Assembly (NCBI GenBank): GCA_963698015.1
Contig: OY969109.1
Location: 2,108,001-2,172,000, forward strand
DNA: 64,000 nucleotides
Direction: 5' to 3'
DNA from: VAXT01 sp963698015
GTDB taxonomy: Bacteria > Actinomycetota > Thermoleophilia > Gaiellales > Gaiellaceae
Both the position numbers and the translations under genes were made by a program. Shown in pieces: positions 9,325 through 18,478 of this stretch. The stretch's first letter is position 1; each line of letters starts with the position of its first letter. Below the pieces are notes generated by a model. The model did not search any database. It was not told where the DNA came from and worked only from the letters and a program-made list of their open reading frames with translations.

Positions 9325-9695
9325 TGGCCCGGGTCAAGCGCTCGGTCGCGTCGCGGAAGCGGCGCAAGAAGGTGCTCGACGCCGCGAAGGGCTACGTCGG
9401 CACGCGGCACTCCCGGTACAAGGTCGCCAACGAGGCGGTCGAGCACGCGCTCGTCCACGCGTACCGCGACCGCAAGCGCCGCAAGCGCGACATGCGCCGG
9501 CTCTGGATCATGCGCATCAACGCGGCCGCGCGCGCCGAGGGGCTCTCGTACAACCAGTTCGTCGCCGGTTGCCGCAAGGCCGGGATCGAGCTCGACCGCA
9601 AGGTGCTCGCCGGAATCGCGGTCGAGGATCCTGCGGCCTTCGGCAAGATCGCCGAGCACGCGAAGTCGGCGCTTGGCTCCGACTCGGACGAGTAG
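9324..9695 (+). CDS. rplT: Ribosomal protein bL20
   Basis: A 123-residue rRNA-binding assembly protein of the 50S subunit and the usual autoregulator of this operon. It shows the canonical N-terminus (VKRSVASRKRRKKVLDAAKG) and the core WIMRINAAARAEGLSYNQF. GTG 9324 overlaps the rpmI stop by one base. Length is normal and the frame intact. Confidence 0.96.
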   Translation: MARVKRSVASRKRRKKVLDAAKGYVGTRHSRYKVANEAVEHALVHAYRDRKRRKRDMRRLWIMRINAAARAEGLSYNQFVAGCRKAGIELDRKVLAGIAVEDPAAFGKIAEHAKSALGSDSDE

Positions 9696-10634
9696 TCAGG
9701 TCTTTCTGAACCAGGCGGCCTCGTGTGAGGGCCGCTCGCAGCTGTACGCCGATCTCCTTCGCGCCTGGGCGGACGACCCGGCGGCGGCGGAGCTCGTCGG
9801 GCCGGATCCCGAGTGGGACGCGCCGTTGCGGTTGATCGGCGGTTTGCACTACCTCGTGCTGGGCGGCGACGCGGGCTGGGACGACCCGCTCTCCGATCAC
9901 GCAGCGTTCCTGCGCGAGTTCGTGACCACGCGGGGCGTGCAGACGAACGAGGTGCAGCGCTCGTGGGTGCTCGTGCCGCTGCTGCTCCGCGTCGCGCAGC
10001 GGACGGGCGCGGAGACGTTCGACCTCGTCGAGCTCGGGCCGAGCGCGGGGTTGAACCTCGTCTGGGACCGCTACCGCTATCGCTACGAGGCGGGGGAGTG
10101 GGGGCGCGAGGATGCGATGCTGCAGCTTCGAGGGCGAGGAGCGGCGGCCCGTTCCGGGTGAGCTGTTCGGGCTGGAGCCGGCCGTGCGCGGGCGGATCGG
10201 GATCGACCGCTCGTCCGATCGACGTCACGACCGAGGACGGTGCGCGCCTGCTCCGGTCCTTTGTCTGGGCCGGCCAGGACGAGCGCATGCGGCGCCTCGA
10301 CCGGGCGATCGAGGCGGTTCGCGCCGATCCGCCCGAGCTCGTGCAGGGCGACTACGTGGAGCAGCTCCCCGAGGTGCTCGCCGCGCAGCCGACCGATGCT
10401 CTGACGATCGTCTTCCAGACGGCGTCGTTCGGCTACATCGGTGACGAGGGGCGTGCCCGCGTGCGGGCGGTGCTCGAGGAGGCGGGCGAGACCAGGCGGC
10501 TCGCGTTCATCTCGACCGGCAAGCCGCGGGACGGGGAGGACTGGGGCCTGAGAATCGTCTACTGGCCCGGAGGCGAGCGAGAGTTCGCGGGCCATGCGGA
10601 CTTCCACGGGAGCTGGCTCCGCTGGGAGCTGTGA
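9673..10634 (+). CDS. DUF2332 family protein (frame broken twice)
   Basis: About 320 residues of the actinobacterial DUF2332 family, which has no established function but carries a methyltransferase-like motif (FDLVELGPSAGLNLVWDRYR). Other family features are AFLREFVTTRGVQTNEVQRS, LLRSFVWAGQDERMRRLDRA and FQTASFGYI. Two single extra bases break the frame: a T at 10127-10128 (restores LQLEGEERRPVP) and a T at 10214 (restores IDRSPIDVTTEDGARLL). TTG 9673, 23 bases inside rplT, is the earliest in-frame start. The true start may be a little later. Confidence 0.75.
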
Positions 10635-10648
10635 CGCGTCAGATCAAG

Positions 10649-10679
10649 CCCTGTCCCGGGACCTGGTCCCGGGACAGGG
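10649..10679. repeat. Perfect 31-bp palindrome, GGGACC-T-GGTCCC family
   Basis: Two 15-base arms flank a single central T. The core is GGGACCTGGTCCC with outer CCCTGTCCC/GGGACAGGG arms. It lies 15 bases after the DUF2332 stop and is the best-formed member of a family that recurs just downstream and at 26.5 kb. Confidence 0.8.
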
Positions 10680-10697
10680 CCAAACCAGCCATGCCTT

Positions 10698-10750
10698 GGG
10701 ACCAGGTCCCGAGCCGTGGCAGAACGGGCCATGTCCTGGGACCAGGTCCG
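10698..10750. repeat. Two further GGGACC-A-GGTCCC palindrome copies
   Basis: Copies lie at 10698-10710 (perfect core) and 10738-10750 (last base differs), spaced 40 bases apart. Both are embedded in related flanks (ATGCCTTGGG and ATGTCCTGGG). The block ends 27 bases before the start of the rRNA methyltransferase gene. Confidence 0.75.
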
Positions 10751-10776
10751 CGGACACGGCTCGAGGGGCCACGCTC

Positions 10777-11454
10777 TTGATCACCTCGGCGCACAACCCC
10801 AAGCTGCGGCTGATCCACCGGCTGGTCGAGTCGCGGCGCCAGCGCGAGAAGGAGGGGCTGTTCGTCGTCGAGGGCGAGGATCTCGTCCAGGCGGCGGACG
10901 ATGCGGGGGTCGAGCCCGTCGAGGTTCTGCGCGCCGGCGAGGACGTCGAGCCGGAGCTGCTCGCGAAGGTGTCGACGATGGGGTACCCGCCCCGCGTGAT
11001 GGGTCTCTTCCGGCACGAGTCGCTGCCGCGGGGTGTCGATCCGCTCTCGCTCTCCCTCTGGCGCGTCGCCGACCCGGGGAATCTGGGCACGATCCTCCGG
11101 GCCGCGGACGCGTTCGGAGCATCGGTCGCACTGTCACGCGGTTGCGCCGATCCGACAGGCCCGAAGGCGCTCCGGGCCTCGGCCGGCGCGATCTTTCGCG
11201 TCCCGCTGGCGGGTTTCGACGAGCCGTCCGGGAAGCGCGTGGCGCTCGTCTCGCACGGCGGGCCGCCGCTGGCGCGCCTCGACCCGGGCGTGCCGGTCAC
11301 GTACGTCCTCGGGGCCGAGCGCGAGGGTCTCCCGGACGACGTCGTGGCCGCCTGCGACGAGACGGCGACCATCCCGCTCGCCGAGGGCTCGGAGTCGCTC
11401 AACGTGGCTGTTGCGGGCGCGATCGCGCTCTACGAGCACCGGCGCGGCCGCTAG
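10777..11454 (+). CDS. TrmH/SpoU family RNA 2'-O-methyltransferase
   Basis: A 225-residue SPOUT-fold enzyme that methylates ribose 2'-OH in rRNA or tRNA with SAM. The N-terminal substrate-binding part has ITSAHNPKLRLIHRLVESRR and GLFVVEGEDLV. The catalytic part has the TrmH motifs WRVADPGNLGTILRAADAFG, YVLGAEREGLPDDV and IPLAEGSESLNVAVAGAIAL, the trefoil-knot SAM site. TTG 10777 is chosen because family members start at the ITS-HNP segment. The exact target nucleotide is not predictable. Confidence 0.88.
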   Translation: MITSAHNPKLRLIHRLVESRRQREKEGLFVVEGEDLVQAADDAGVEPVEVLRAGEDVEPELLAKVSTMGYPPRVMGLFRHESLPRGVDPLSLSLWRVADPGNLGTILRAADAFGASVALSRGCADPTGPKALRASAGAIFRVPLAGFDEPSGKRVALVSHGGPPLARLDPGVPVTYVLGAEREGLPDDVVAACDETATIPLAEGSESLNVAVAGAIALYEHRRGR

Positions 11455-11464
11455 ATTCGAGGCC

Positions 11465-11881
11465 GTGGCCAGAATCGTCGGCGTCTGGACGTCACCCGGC
11501 CGCAAGAGCGGCCGCTCCGACGGGCACGAGCGCCGGCTTGCGATCGTCGGCCAGGGGCTCGAGGGCTGCGCGCACGCCCGTCCACCGAAGCGCGAGGTGC
11601 TCTTCGTCTCGAAGGAGCATCTGGACTCGGTCGGCGTCGAGCCGGGTGCGATACGCGAGAACCTGACAGTCGAAGGCGACGACGTGGAGCAGTGGCCGAT
11701 CGGCCAGCGCGTGCGCGCGGGCGAGGCCGTGTTCGAGATCACGATGGTCTGCGATCCGTGCCACCGGATGGACGAGCTGCGCCAGGGCCTGCGCGCCGAG
11801 CTCGAGGGCAAGCGCGGGATGCTGGCGCGCGTCGTCGAGGGCGGAGAGGTCGCCGTCGGCGACGAGATCGAGCTGCTCTAG
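11465..11881 (+). CDS. MOSC-domain protein
   Basis: A 138-residue protein resembling MOSC domains, beta-barrels that bind sulfur or molybdenum-cofactor ligands through a conserved Cys. Here the Cys pair lies in FEITMVCDPCHRMDELRQGL. GAIRENLTVEGDDV and GQRVRAGEAVFEITM are typical. GTG 11465 lies 10 bases after the previous stop, so the two genes are probably cotranscribed. The physiological substrate is unknown. Confidence 0.75.
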   Translation: MARIVGVWTSPGRKSGRSDGHERRLAIVGQGLEGCAHARPPKREVLFVSKEHLDSVGVEPGAIRENLTVEGDDVEQWPIGQRVRAGEAVFEITMVCDPCHRMDELRQGLRAELEGKRGMLARVVEGGEVAVGDEIELL

Positions 11882-11925
11882 CGATTTCGAGGCGCTGACG
11901 CCTTGCCTGAACGCACAAGCTGAAC

Positions 11926-12042
11926 GGGGTCAGATCCCTTTACAACTCGGCTGTCCGAGCGGGCCGATGCGGAACTGCAACCCCGCCTGGTTCCGAGCGG
12001 CTGTGGAGAGATCGTCACGCTCTTGAAACGGGGTCTGACCCC
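11926..12042. repeat. GGGGTC-W-GACCCC palindromes bracketing an intergenic block
   Basis: A perfect 13-base palindrome, GGGGTCTGACCCC, lies at 12030-12042. An imperfect relative, GGGGTCAGATCCC, lies at 11926-11938, 104 bases upstream. Both are preceded by AACG. No gene was found between 11882 and 12049. The arrangement is typical of REP-like elements. Confidence 0.65.
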
Positions 12043-12049
12043 CGAAGGC

Positions 12050-12758
12050 TCAGGCGCGTCTGGCGACGAAGATCATGTCCTCGCCGCCGCGGTGCGGGGA
12101 GCGGTCGAACCAGCCGTAGCAGGCCTCGACGACGAAGCCGGCCTCCTCGAGCAGGTCGATCCACTCGCCGCGGGAGATCCAGGAGAGCGCCATCGTCGCC
12201 GCGCCTTCCGGGCCTTTGACCGAGAGCGTCAGCGTCCGCGAGTCGGTGTCCCAGTCCGCGCGCTCGTAGATGTCCGGTTCGCGCTCGAGCCAGCGGCCGT
12301 GCGTCTCGGCGATGTCGTCGTCGCCCGGGGCGAAGACGTCGAAGATCAGGCGCCCACCCGGGACGAGCGCGTCGCGTGCGGCGGCGAGCGCCTCGACGCG
12401 GTCGCCGTCGTCGGCCAGGTGCAGGTACGAGCGGAACGGGCAGATGACGAGCGGCACCTGCTCCTCGAGCGGGCGGGCGCCGCAGGTCGCCCAGCCGCAG
12501 GTCGAGCAGCTCGGCGACGCCGGCCTCCTCGGCGCGTCGGCGGCACGCGGCGAGCATCTCGCGCGAGGAGTCGACCCCGATCACGCGCTTCCCGGTCTCG
12601 GCGATCGGGATCGCGATCCGGCCCGTCCCGATCCCCAGCTCGACCACTGCTCCGCCCGACTTTCGCGCCTCGGCGACGTAGAAGCCGACGTCCTCGACGA
12701 CGCTCCGGCTCCACGGGTCGTAGAGCTCGGCGATCCGGTCGTACGGGCTCGCCTTCAC
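12050..12758 (-). CDS. Class I SAM-dependent methyltransferase, copy 2 (one frame break)
   Basis: About 235 residues. It begins SPYDRIAELYDPWSRSVVED, then motif I VVELGIGTGRIAIPIAETGK and IGVDSSREMLAACRRR. After an extra base near 12480 (minus strand) the second half continues PLVICPFRSYLHLADDGDRV, then LVPGGRLIFDVFAPGDDD. GTG 12758 overlaps the stop of the upstream paralogue by four bases (GTGA), so the pair is translationally coupled. The methyl acceptor is unknown. Confidence 0.8.
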
Positions 12759-13447
12759 CGCGGCTTTCTCGCGACCCAGACGAACTCGCCGCTCTGCTCG
12801 TCGAACGGCGCGCGCTCGAAGTCGCCGTAGAGCGCTTCCACCTCGAGCCCGGAGACGTCGATCAGCCCTTCCCACTCGCTCTTCGTCACCCACCAGAGCG
12901 AGACGCTGCCGCCGGACTCGAGCGTGATGTCGAGGCGGTTGTCGCCGGGAAAGTGGTCGACCCGGTGGCGAATGCCGCGCTCCACGGCCCAGATGCCGTC
13001 GTTCGCCGCCGCGATGCGCGGATGGAAGACGAACGAGTTCCAGACGAAGCGGCCGCCGGGAGCCAGCGCAGCCGCGACCCGCTCGAACACGCGCCGTTTG
13101 TCGCTCCAGGTGGGCAGGTGCAGCAGCGCCCGGAACGGGCAGTAGACGAGCGCGGCCGGCTCGTCGAGCTCGAAGTCGCGCATGTCGCCCTCGTGGAGCT
13201 CGAGCTCGACCCCCGCCTCGGCGGCCTTCTCCCGCGCCAGGGCGAGCATCGCCGGCGAGCGGTCGATGCCGATGATCTTCCTGCCGGTCTCCTGCGCGAT
13301 CGGCACCGCGACACGTCCGTTCCCGACAGCGAGCTCGACGATGGGCCCGTCGGCCTCGCGGACGAGCTCGAGGTAGAAGGGGACGTCCTCCGTCATGTGC
13401 GACGCCCAGTCGTCGTAGATCGCAGCGAAGGCCGCGTATTCATCCAT
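12755..13447 (-). CDS. Class I SAM-dependent methyltransferase, copy 1
   Basis: A 230-residue cytoplasmic enzyme with the Rossmann SAM site IVELAVGNGRVAVPIAQETG, then IIGIDRSPAMLALAREKAAE and ALAPGGRFVWNSFVFHP. ATG 13447 is chosen because family members start at DEYAAFAAIYDDW. It is clearly paralogous to the downstream gene (same motif spacing, same YCPFRALLHL box), pointing to a tandem duplication. It is divergent from pheS. The substrate cannot be predicted. Confidence 0.85.
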   Translation of the reverse strand: MDEYAAFAAIYDDWASHMTEDVPFYLELVREADGPIVELAVGNGRVAVPIAQETGRKIIGIDRSPAMLALAREKAAEAGVELELHEGDMRDFELDEPAALVYCPFRALLHLPTWSDKRRVFERVAAALAPGGRFVWNSFVFHPRIAAANDGIWAVERGIRHRVDHFPGDNRLDITLESGGSVSLWWVTKSEWEGLIDVSGLEVEALYGDFERAPFDEQSGEFVWVARKPR

Positions 13448-13573
13448 GGCTCCATTCTGGCTATCGTGTGACCGATGACGACGCGCGCACGTTCTTCTTT
13501 CTTTACCGGGCCTCGGCTTGCTGCCGGGGACCGGCGCTAGCGCGCGGCGGATCCACGACAGAGAGCCGGGGCC

Positions 13574-14599
13574 GTGGCTGACCGAGGCGATACAGTCGCG
13601 CGCGTGGACGCCGAGGCGCTCCAGCGCGAGGCTCTGAGCGCGATCGAGGCTGCCTCGACCGCCGACGAGCTCGACGAGCTGCGCGTCCGCTACCTCGGCC
13701 GCTCGAGCGACCTCAAGCTCGCGCTCCGCGAGGTGCGCGACCGCGAGACGGGCATGGCTCTGAACGCGGCCCGCGAGGCGATCGAGCAGGCGGTCGCGAC
13801 CCGCCAGGCGCAGCTCGACCGAGCCGAGCTCGACCGCGCGCTGACCGAGGACGTCGTCGACGTGACCCTCCCCGGCGAGGCGCTCCCGCTCGGCCACCTG
13901 CACCCGATCACCCAGACGCGCCGCCAGATCGAGGACGCGTTCCTCGGCCTCGGCTACGAGGTGCGCGACGACCGCGAGGTCGAGACGACCGAGTACAACT
14001 TCGACAAGCTCGCCTTCGACCCGTGGCACGCCGCGCGCTCGCCCCGCGCGACCTTCTTCTTCGACGAGAGCCACGTCCTGCGCACGGAAACGTCGCCGTC
14101 GCAGATCCACGCGCTGGAGGAGCGCGAGCCGCCGATCTACATGGTCTCGATCGGCCGCTGCTACCGGCGCGACGCGATCGACGCGACGCACTACCCGATC
14201 TTCCACCAGTTCGAGGGCCTCGCCGTCGACCGCGGGCTGACGCTCGCCGACCTCAAGGGGACGCTCCTGCACGTCATGCGCGCGCTGTACGGCCCCGACC
14301 GGCGCGTCCGCTTCCGCACGCACTACTTCCCGTTCACCGAGCCCTCGATCGAGCCCGACGTCTCCTGCGGGATCTGTGGTGGCGAGGGCTGCCGCACGTG
14401 CAAGCACTCCGGCTGGCTCGAGATGGGCGGCGCGGGCATGGTCGACCCGCGGGTCTTCGCGAACGTCGGCGTCGACCACGAGGAGTGGTCCGGCTTTGCG
14501 TTCGGCTGCGGAATCGAGCGCGTCGCGCAGCTCAAGTACGACTTCCCGGACATCCGGCCCCTCTGGGAGGGCGACCTCCGCGTGCTGAGGCAGTTTTGA
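13574..14599 (+). CDS. pheS: Phenylalanyl-tRNA synthetase alpha subunit
   Basis: Catalytic subunit of the alpha2-beta2 enzyme that charges tRNA-Phe. An N-terminal coiled coil (about 10-85) precedes the class II core: motif 2 region IHALEEREPPIYMVSIGRCY, then THYPIFHQFEGLAVDRGLTL and motif 3 GFAFGCGIERVAQLKYDFPD. A Cys-rich insert (CGICGGEGCRTCKHSGW) resembles the metal knuckle seen in some bacterial PheS. Length 341, normal. GTG 13574 is used; GTG at about 13604 is a possible shorter start. It overlaps pheT. Confidence 0.95.
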   Translation: MADRGDTVARVDAEALQREALSAIEAASTADELDELRVRYLGRSSDLKLALREVRDRETGMALNAAREAIEQAVATRQAQLDRAELDRALTEDVVDVTLPGEALPLGHLHPITQTRRQIEDAFLGLGYEVRDDREVETTEYNFDKLAFDPWHAARSPRATFFFDESHVLRTETSPSQIHALEEREPPIYMVSIGRCYRRDAIDATHYPIFHQFEGLAVDRGLTLADLKGTLLHVMRALYGPDRRVRFRTHYFPFTEPSIEPDVSCGICGGEGCRTCKHSGWLEMGGAGMVDPRVFANVGVDHEEWSGFAFGCGIERVAQLKYDFPDIRPLWEGDLRVLRQF

Positions 14600-16885
14600 G
14601 AGTCCCGGTCTCCTGGCTCAGGGACTACGTCCCGATCGAGATGCCGCTCGAGGAGCTCGCGACGAGGCTCTCGGTCTCGACGGCCGAGATCGAGGGCATC
14701 GAGCGCCGCGGCGTGTCCGACGAGGACGGGAACCTCGGCCTCTTCCGGATCGGCAAGGTGATCACGGCCGAGAAGCACCCGAACGCGGACCGGCTGCAGC
14801 TGTGCCGGGTCGACGTGGGGGAGGGCGAGCCGCGCCAGATCGTCTGCGGCGCCTGGAACTTCGGGGCGGGTGCGACCGTGGCCGTCGCGCTGCCCGGCGC
14901 GGTCCTCCCGGGCGGCCTGAAGCTCGACCAGCGCAAGGTTCGCGGCGAGCTCTCGGACGGGATGATCCTCGCCGAGGACGAGATCGAGCTCGGCACCGAC
15001 CACTCGGGGATCATGCTGCTGCCCGAGACCGAGCCGGGGACACCGCTCGTCGACGTGCTCCCGGTCGCGGACGACGTCCTGCTCGTCGAGTCGACCGGCA
15101 ACCGGCCCGACCTGCTCTCGGTGTACGGGCTCGCGCGCGAGGTGGCTGCGCTCTACGACCTCGAGCTCGCGCCCCCGCCGGGAGTCGACCCCGAGCCGGC
15201 GGGAGACGAGCCCGTGGACATCGCGGTCGACGACCTCGAGGGCTGCCCGCGCTACATCGGCCGGCTCTTCCGGAACGTCTCGGTCGGCCCGTCGCCCGTG
15301 TGGCTGAAGTCGCGCCTGAATCGCCGCAGGCATGCGCCCGATCTCGAACGTCGTCGATGCCACGAACTACGTCATGCTCGCGCTCGGGAACCCGCTGCAC
15401 GCGTTCGACCTGAGCACGCTCGCGGGCGGGAAGATCATCGTGCGCCGCGCGCAGCCGGGCGAGTCGATCCGGACGCTCGACGGCGTCGATCGCCGCCTCG
15501 AGGAATCCGACCTCGTGATCGCCGACGCGGAGCGGGCCGTGGCGATCGCCGGGATCATGGGCGGCGAGGAAACGGAGATCGGCGACCAGACGACCGACGT
15601 CCTGCTCGAGGCCGCGAACTTCGAGCCCACGGGCCTCTACCGCACCTCGGAGCGCCTCCGCCTGCGCACCGAGGGCTCGAACCGCTGGGAGAAGGGCGTC
15701 GACCCGCACCTGGCCGAGCAGGCGGCGAAGCTCGCGACCGAGCTGATCGTCTCGACGGCCGGCGCCGAGTGGGTCGGGCACGTCGACATCAAGGGCGAGC
15801 TCCCCGAGCGCCCGGTGATCTCGTTCCGGCCCGAGCGCGCCGACGAGCTGATCGGCCTGGAGACCGCGCCCGCGGAGCAGACGCGCTGGCTCGAGCGGCT
15901 CGGGTTCGACAGCCGCGACGGCGAGGTCGTCGTGCCCACGTTCCGCGCGCGCGACGTGACGCGCGAGATCGACGTCGTCGAGGAGGTCGCCCGCTACCGG
16001 CTCGAGGACGTCCCGTTCACGTTGCCCGCGCGCCGGGAGATGTTCGGCGCCCTGACGCCGATCCAGAAGCTGCGACGGCGCGTCGAGGACGTCCTGGCCG
16101 GCCTCGGGCTCGCCGAGACGTACACGCCCTCGTTGCGCCCGGAAGACCCGGATCCACGGGCATGGACCCTGCCGGAGCCCCTCTCGGCCGAGCTCGCGGT
16201 CCTGCGCACCCGGCTCCTGCCCAGCCTCGCCGAGGCGGCGCGGCGCAACAGCGAGCTGGGCGCCGAGGACATCGCGCTGTTCGAGATCGCGCGCGTCTAC
16301 CTGCCCGGCTCGGACCTGCCCGACGAGCACACGCGCGTGGCCGGCATCGTCGAAGGCGGCTGGTGGCGCGCGAAGGGAATCGTCGAGGCGCTCTATGCCG
16401 CGCTGAAGGTGGAGCCCGTCTTCGAGCGGACGACCGACGAGCTGCTCCATCCCGGCAAGGCGGCCTCGGTCGGGGCGGGCATCGTGGGCGAGCTCCACCC
16501 GGGCGTGCTCGACGGCGTCTGGGGCGTGTTCGAGCTCGACCTCGCCAGGCTCCTCGAGGCGACGACCGAGCTGCGCTACGCCGACGTGATCACGTACCCC
16601 GCGGTCCGCCAGGACCTCGCGTTCGCCGTTCCCGACGAGGTCGCGGCCGGCGATCTCGTCGCGGCCGCACAGGAGGCAGCCGGCCCGGAGCTACGCGCGA
16701 TGCGCGCCTTCGACGTCTACCACGGCGACCAGGTTGGCGAGGGGCGGAAGTCGGTCGCCTTCGCGGTCAGCTTCCAGTCGTCCGAGCGCACGCTCTCCGA
16801 CGAGGACGCGGCCGCCCTGCGCGAGAAGATCGTGGCCGCACTCGAGGAGCGGTTCGGCGCCGAGCTCAGAGCGCAGCGCGTCTGA
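14596..16885 (+). CDS. pheT: Phenylalanyl-tRNA synthetase beta subunit (one frame break)
   Basis: tRNA-binding and editing subunit, about 763 residues. In order: MRVPVSWLRDYVPIEMPLEE, an EMAP/tRNA-binding domain (KHPNADRLQLCRVDVGEG), B3/B4 editing domain (PISNVVDATNYVMLALGNPL), B5 (ITYPAV and neighbours) and the C-terminal FDX-ACB domain (FDVYHGDQVGEGRKSVAFAV). A single extra T near 15321 breaks the frame; removing it restores LNAAGMRPISNVVD. TTG 14596 overlaps the pheS stop (TTGA), so the pair is coupled. Confidence 0.93.
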
Positions 16886-16912
16886 AATGACCGGTCGACA
16901 CGCTTGAACTGA

Positions 16913-17329
16913 TCAAAGCGCAGCGATAGCGAGCCGGTCGGCCATCGCGAGCATGATCTTGCGCTGGATCTCCGGCGAGCTATCGAGCAGCTTGCTGAAG
17001 TCCCGAGAGGTGATCACGAGAACGCGCACCGGCGTCGTCGCCTGAACGCTTGCCGTGCGCGGATTACCGGTGATGAGCGCGATCTCTCCGAGAAAATCAC
17101 CGTGCCGGACGCTGTTCACGAACCTGCCGCCCATCAGCACGTCCGCTTCGCCTTCGACGATGACGAAGAACTCCCGGCCGCCCTTGCCCTCCCGCGTCAG
17201 CATCGCGCCCTTCTTGAGGTCGAGCTCGTCCGCGATCGCCGCGATCTCGTCCAGTTCCTTGCGCGTGCAGTGCCGGAAGAGCGGGATCCTCTTGATCAAC
17301 GCGACCTTGGCGTCTTTCCGCAACTGCAT
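16913..17329 (-). CDS. Cyclic-nucleotide-binding domain protein
   Basis: A 138-residue single cNMP-binding (Crp-like) domain without a DNA-binding domain. Visible are IPLFRHCTRKELDEIAAIAD, the barrel REFFVIVEGEADVLMGG, the phosphate-binding cassette GDFLGEIALITGNPRTASVQ, and a C-terminal helix ending MLAMADRLAIAAL. The cassette keeps Gly-Glu and Arg but has PRTA in place of RRTA. Start ATG 17329 is chosen by homology; no clear ribosome site was seen. It may act as an adaptor or regulate a partner in trans. Confidence 0.85.
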   Translation of the reverse strand: MQLRKDAKVALIKRIPLFRHCTRKELDEIAAIADELDLKKGAMLTREGKGGREFFVIVEGEADVLMGGRFVNSVRHGDFLGEIALITGNPRTASVQATTPVRVLVITSRDFSKLLDSSPEIQRKIMLAMADRLAIAAL

Positions 17330-17388
17330 CGGGAGGAGTCTAAAGCCGCGAGACGGGGTAGGACAGTCGTGGTACAAAGGAGGCGACA

Positions 17389-17754
17389 ATGTTGCGACCG
17401 CTACTAGGAGCGGCCCTGCTCGCGGTGCTCGCGCTTCCCGTGGGTGCCAGCGGCAGTCCGATCGTCCCGCAGCTGACCGCGACTGTGACCGCGAAGTCGA
17501 TCACGATCGTCGGCGCCGACGGGAAGCGGGTGCGGGTGCTCCAGCCCAACAGGTACCTGCTCGTCGTCCACGACCGAACCGTGAAGCAGAACTTCCATCT
17601 GCTCGGCTCGCACGTGAGCGCCAAGACGGGAATCCGAGCTCGGACGACCAAGAAGTGGTTCATCTACCTGAAGCCGGGCTCGTACAGCTACCGTTCCGAC
17701 CGGAGCAGCGGGCTGCACGGGGCATTCATCGTCGGAGGCAGCCCGCCGGCGTAA
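17389..17754 (+). CDS. Secreted cupredoxin-like protein without copper ligands
   Basis: A 121-residue exported protein with a signal peptide (LLGAALLAVLALPVGASGSP). The fold matches the cupredoxin halves of the next gene: HDRTVKQNFHLLG, then LKPGSYSYRSDRSSGLHGAF. One His remains, but the Cys-x2-His-x3-Met loop of the paralogue is replaced by Arg, Arg and Leu, so it should not bind copper as a type 1 site. A good AAAGGAGG at 17376-17383 fixes ATG 17389. The next gene on the strand is a two-domain relative. Confidence 0.75.
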   Translation: MLRPLLGAALLAVLALPVGASGSPIVPQLTATVTAKSITIVGADGKRVRVLQPNRYLLVVHDRTVKQNFHLLGSHVSAKTGIRARTTKKWFIYLKPGSYSYRSDRSSGLHGAFIVGGSPPA

Positions 17755-17805
17755 CAAGAAAACCGAATCGCGCGTCCGCGAGTAAGTAGGCGAAGAGAGG
17801 GTCTG

Positions 17806-18478
17806 ATGTTTCGAACGCTGCTCATAGGCATCGTGGCTGTCGCGGCCGTGTCCATTCCGGCGGCGGCGACCGGCTCGCCCAACGTGACGCTCACGGGCGT
17901 CGTCGGGCCCGGCTTCAGCATCTCGCTGAAGAACGCGGACGGCACGGGAGTGAGCCACCTCGACGCCGGCACGTACGACATCACCGTCACCGACAACTCG
18001 GCCGAGCACAACTTCCACCTGAGCGGGCCGGGGGTCGACCAGGCCACCGACGTCGGGGGCGTGGGCACCGTCACATGGACGGTGACGATCACGGACGGGA
18101 CCTACACGTTCGTCTGCGACGCCCACCCCACGCAGATGAAGGGCAGCTTCACCGCCGGAAACGTCCCGCCGCCCCCACCGCCTCCGCCGCCTGCGGCGAA
18201 GCTGAGCGGCAAGGTGACGACGAAGACGATCACGCTCAAGACGGGCTCCGGCTCGAAGGTCCGCTCGCTCACCTCGGGCAAGTTCAAGCTCACCGTCTCG
18301 GACACGTCGAAGACGCAGAACTTCCACCTGAAGGGGCCCGGGCGTGAACAAGAAGACGGGCGTCGCCGCAAGGGCGAAGGCGACCTGGACGCTGACGCTC
18401 AAGCCGGGCAAGTACACGTACCGCTCGGACAAGAGCCGCAAGCTGCGCGGCTCGTTCACGGTCAAGGCCGCCGCCTAG
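17806..18478 (+). CDS. Secreted two-domain cupredoxin protein (one frame break)
   Basis: About 223 residues: signal peptide, cupredoxin A (about 25-123) with a full type 1 copper site (His in AEHNFHLSGPG; Cys, His, Met in FVCDAHPTQMKGSF), a nine-proline linker, then cupredoxin B (about 135-223). Domain B ends YTYRSDKSRKLRGSFTV and lacks the ligands, like the protein encoded just upstream. An extra G in the GGG at 18340-18342 breaks the frame; removing it restores GPGVNKKTGVAA. It is probably an extracytoplasmic electron carrier, perhaps for the sugar dehydrogenase whose copper domain is similar. That link is inference. Confidence 0.8.

Noticed and set aside
12755..14479. Very long minus-strand frame covering pheS
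   Set aside because: Only the part from 12755 to 13447 matches a family; the rest mirrors pheS codons.
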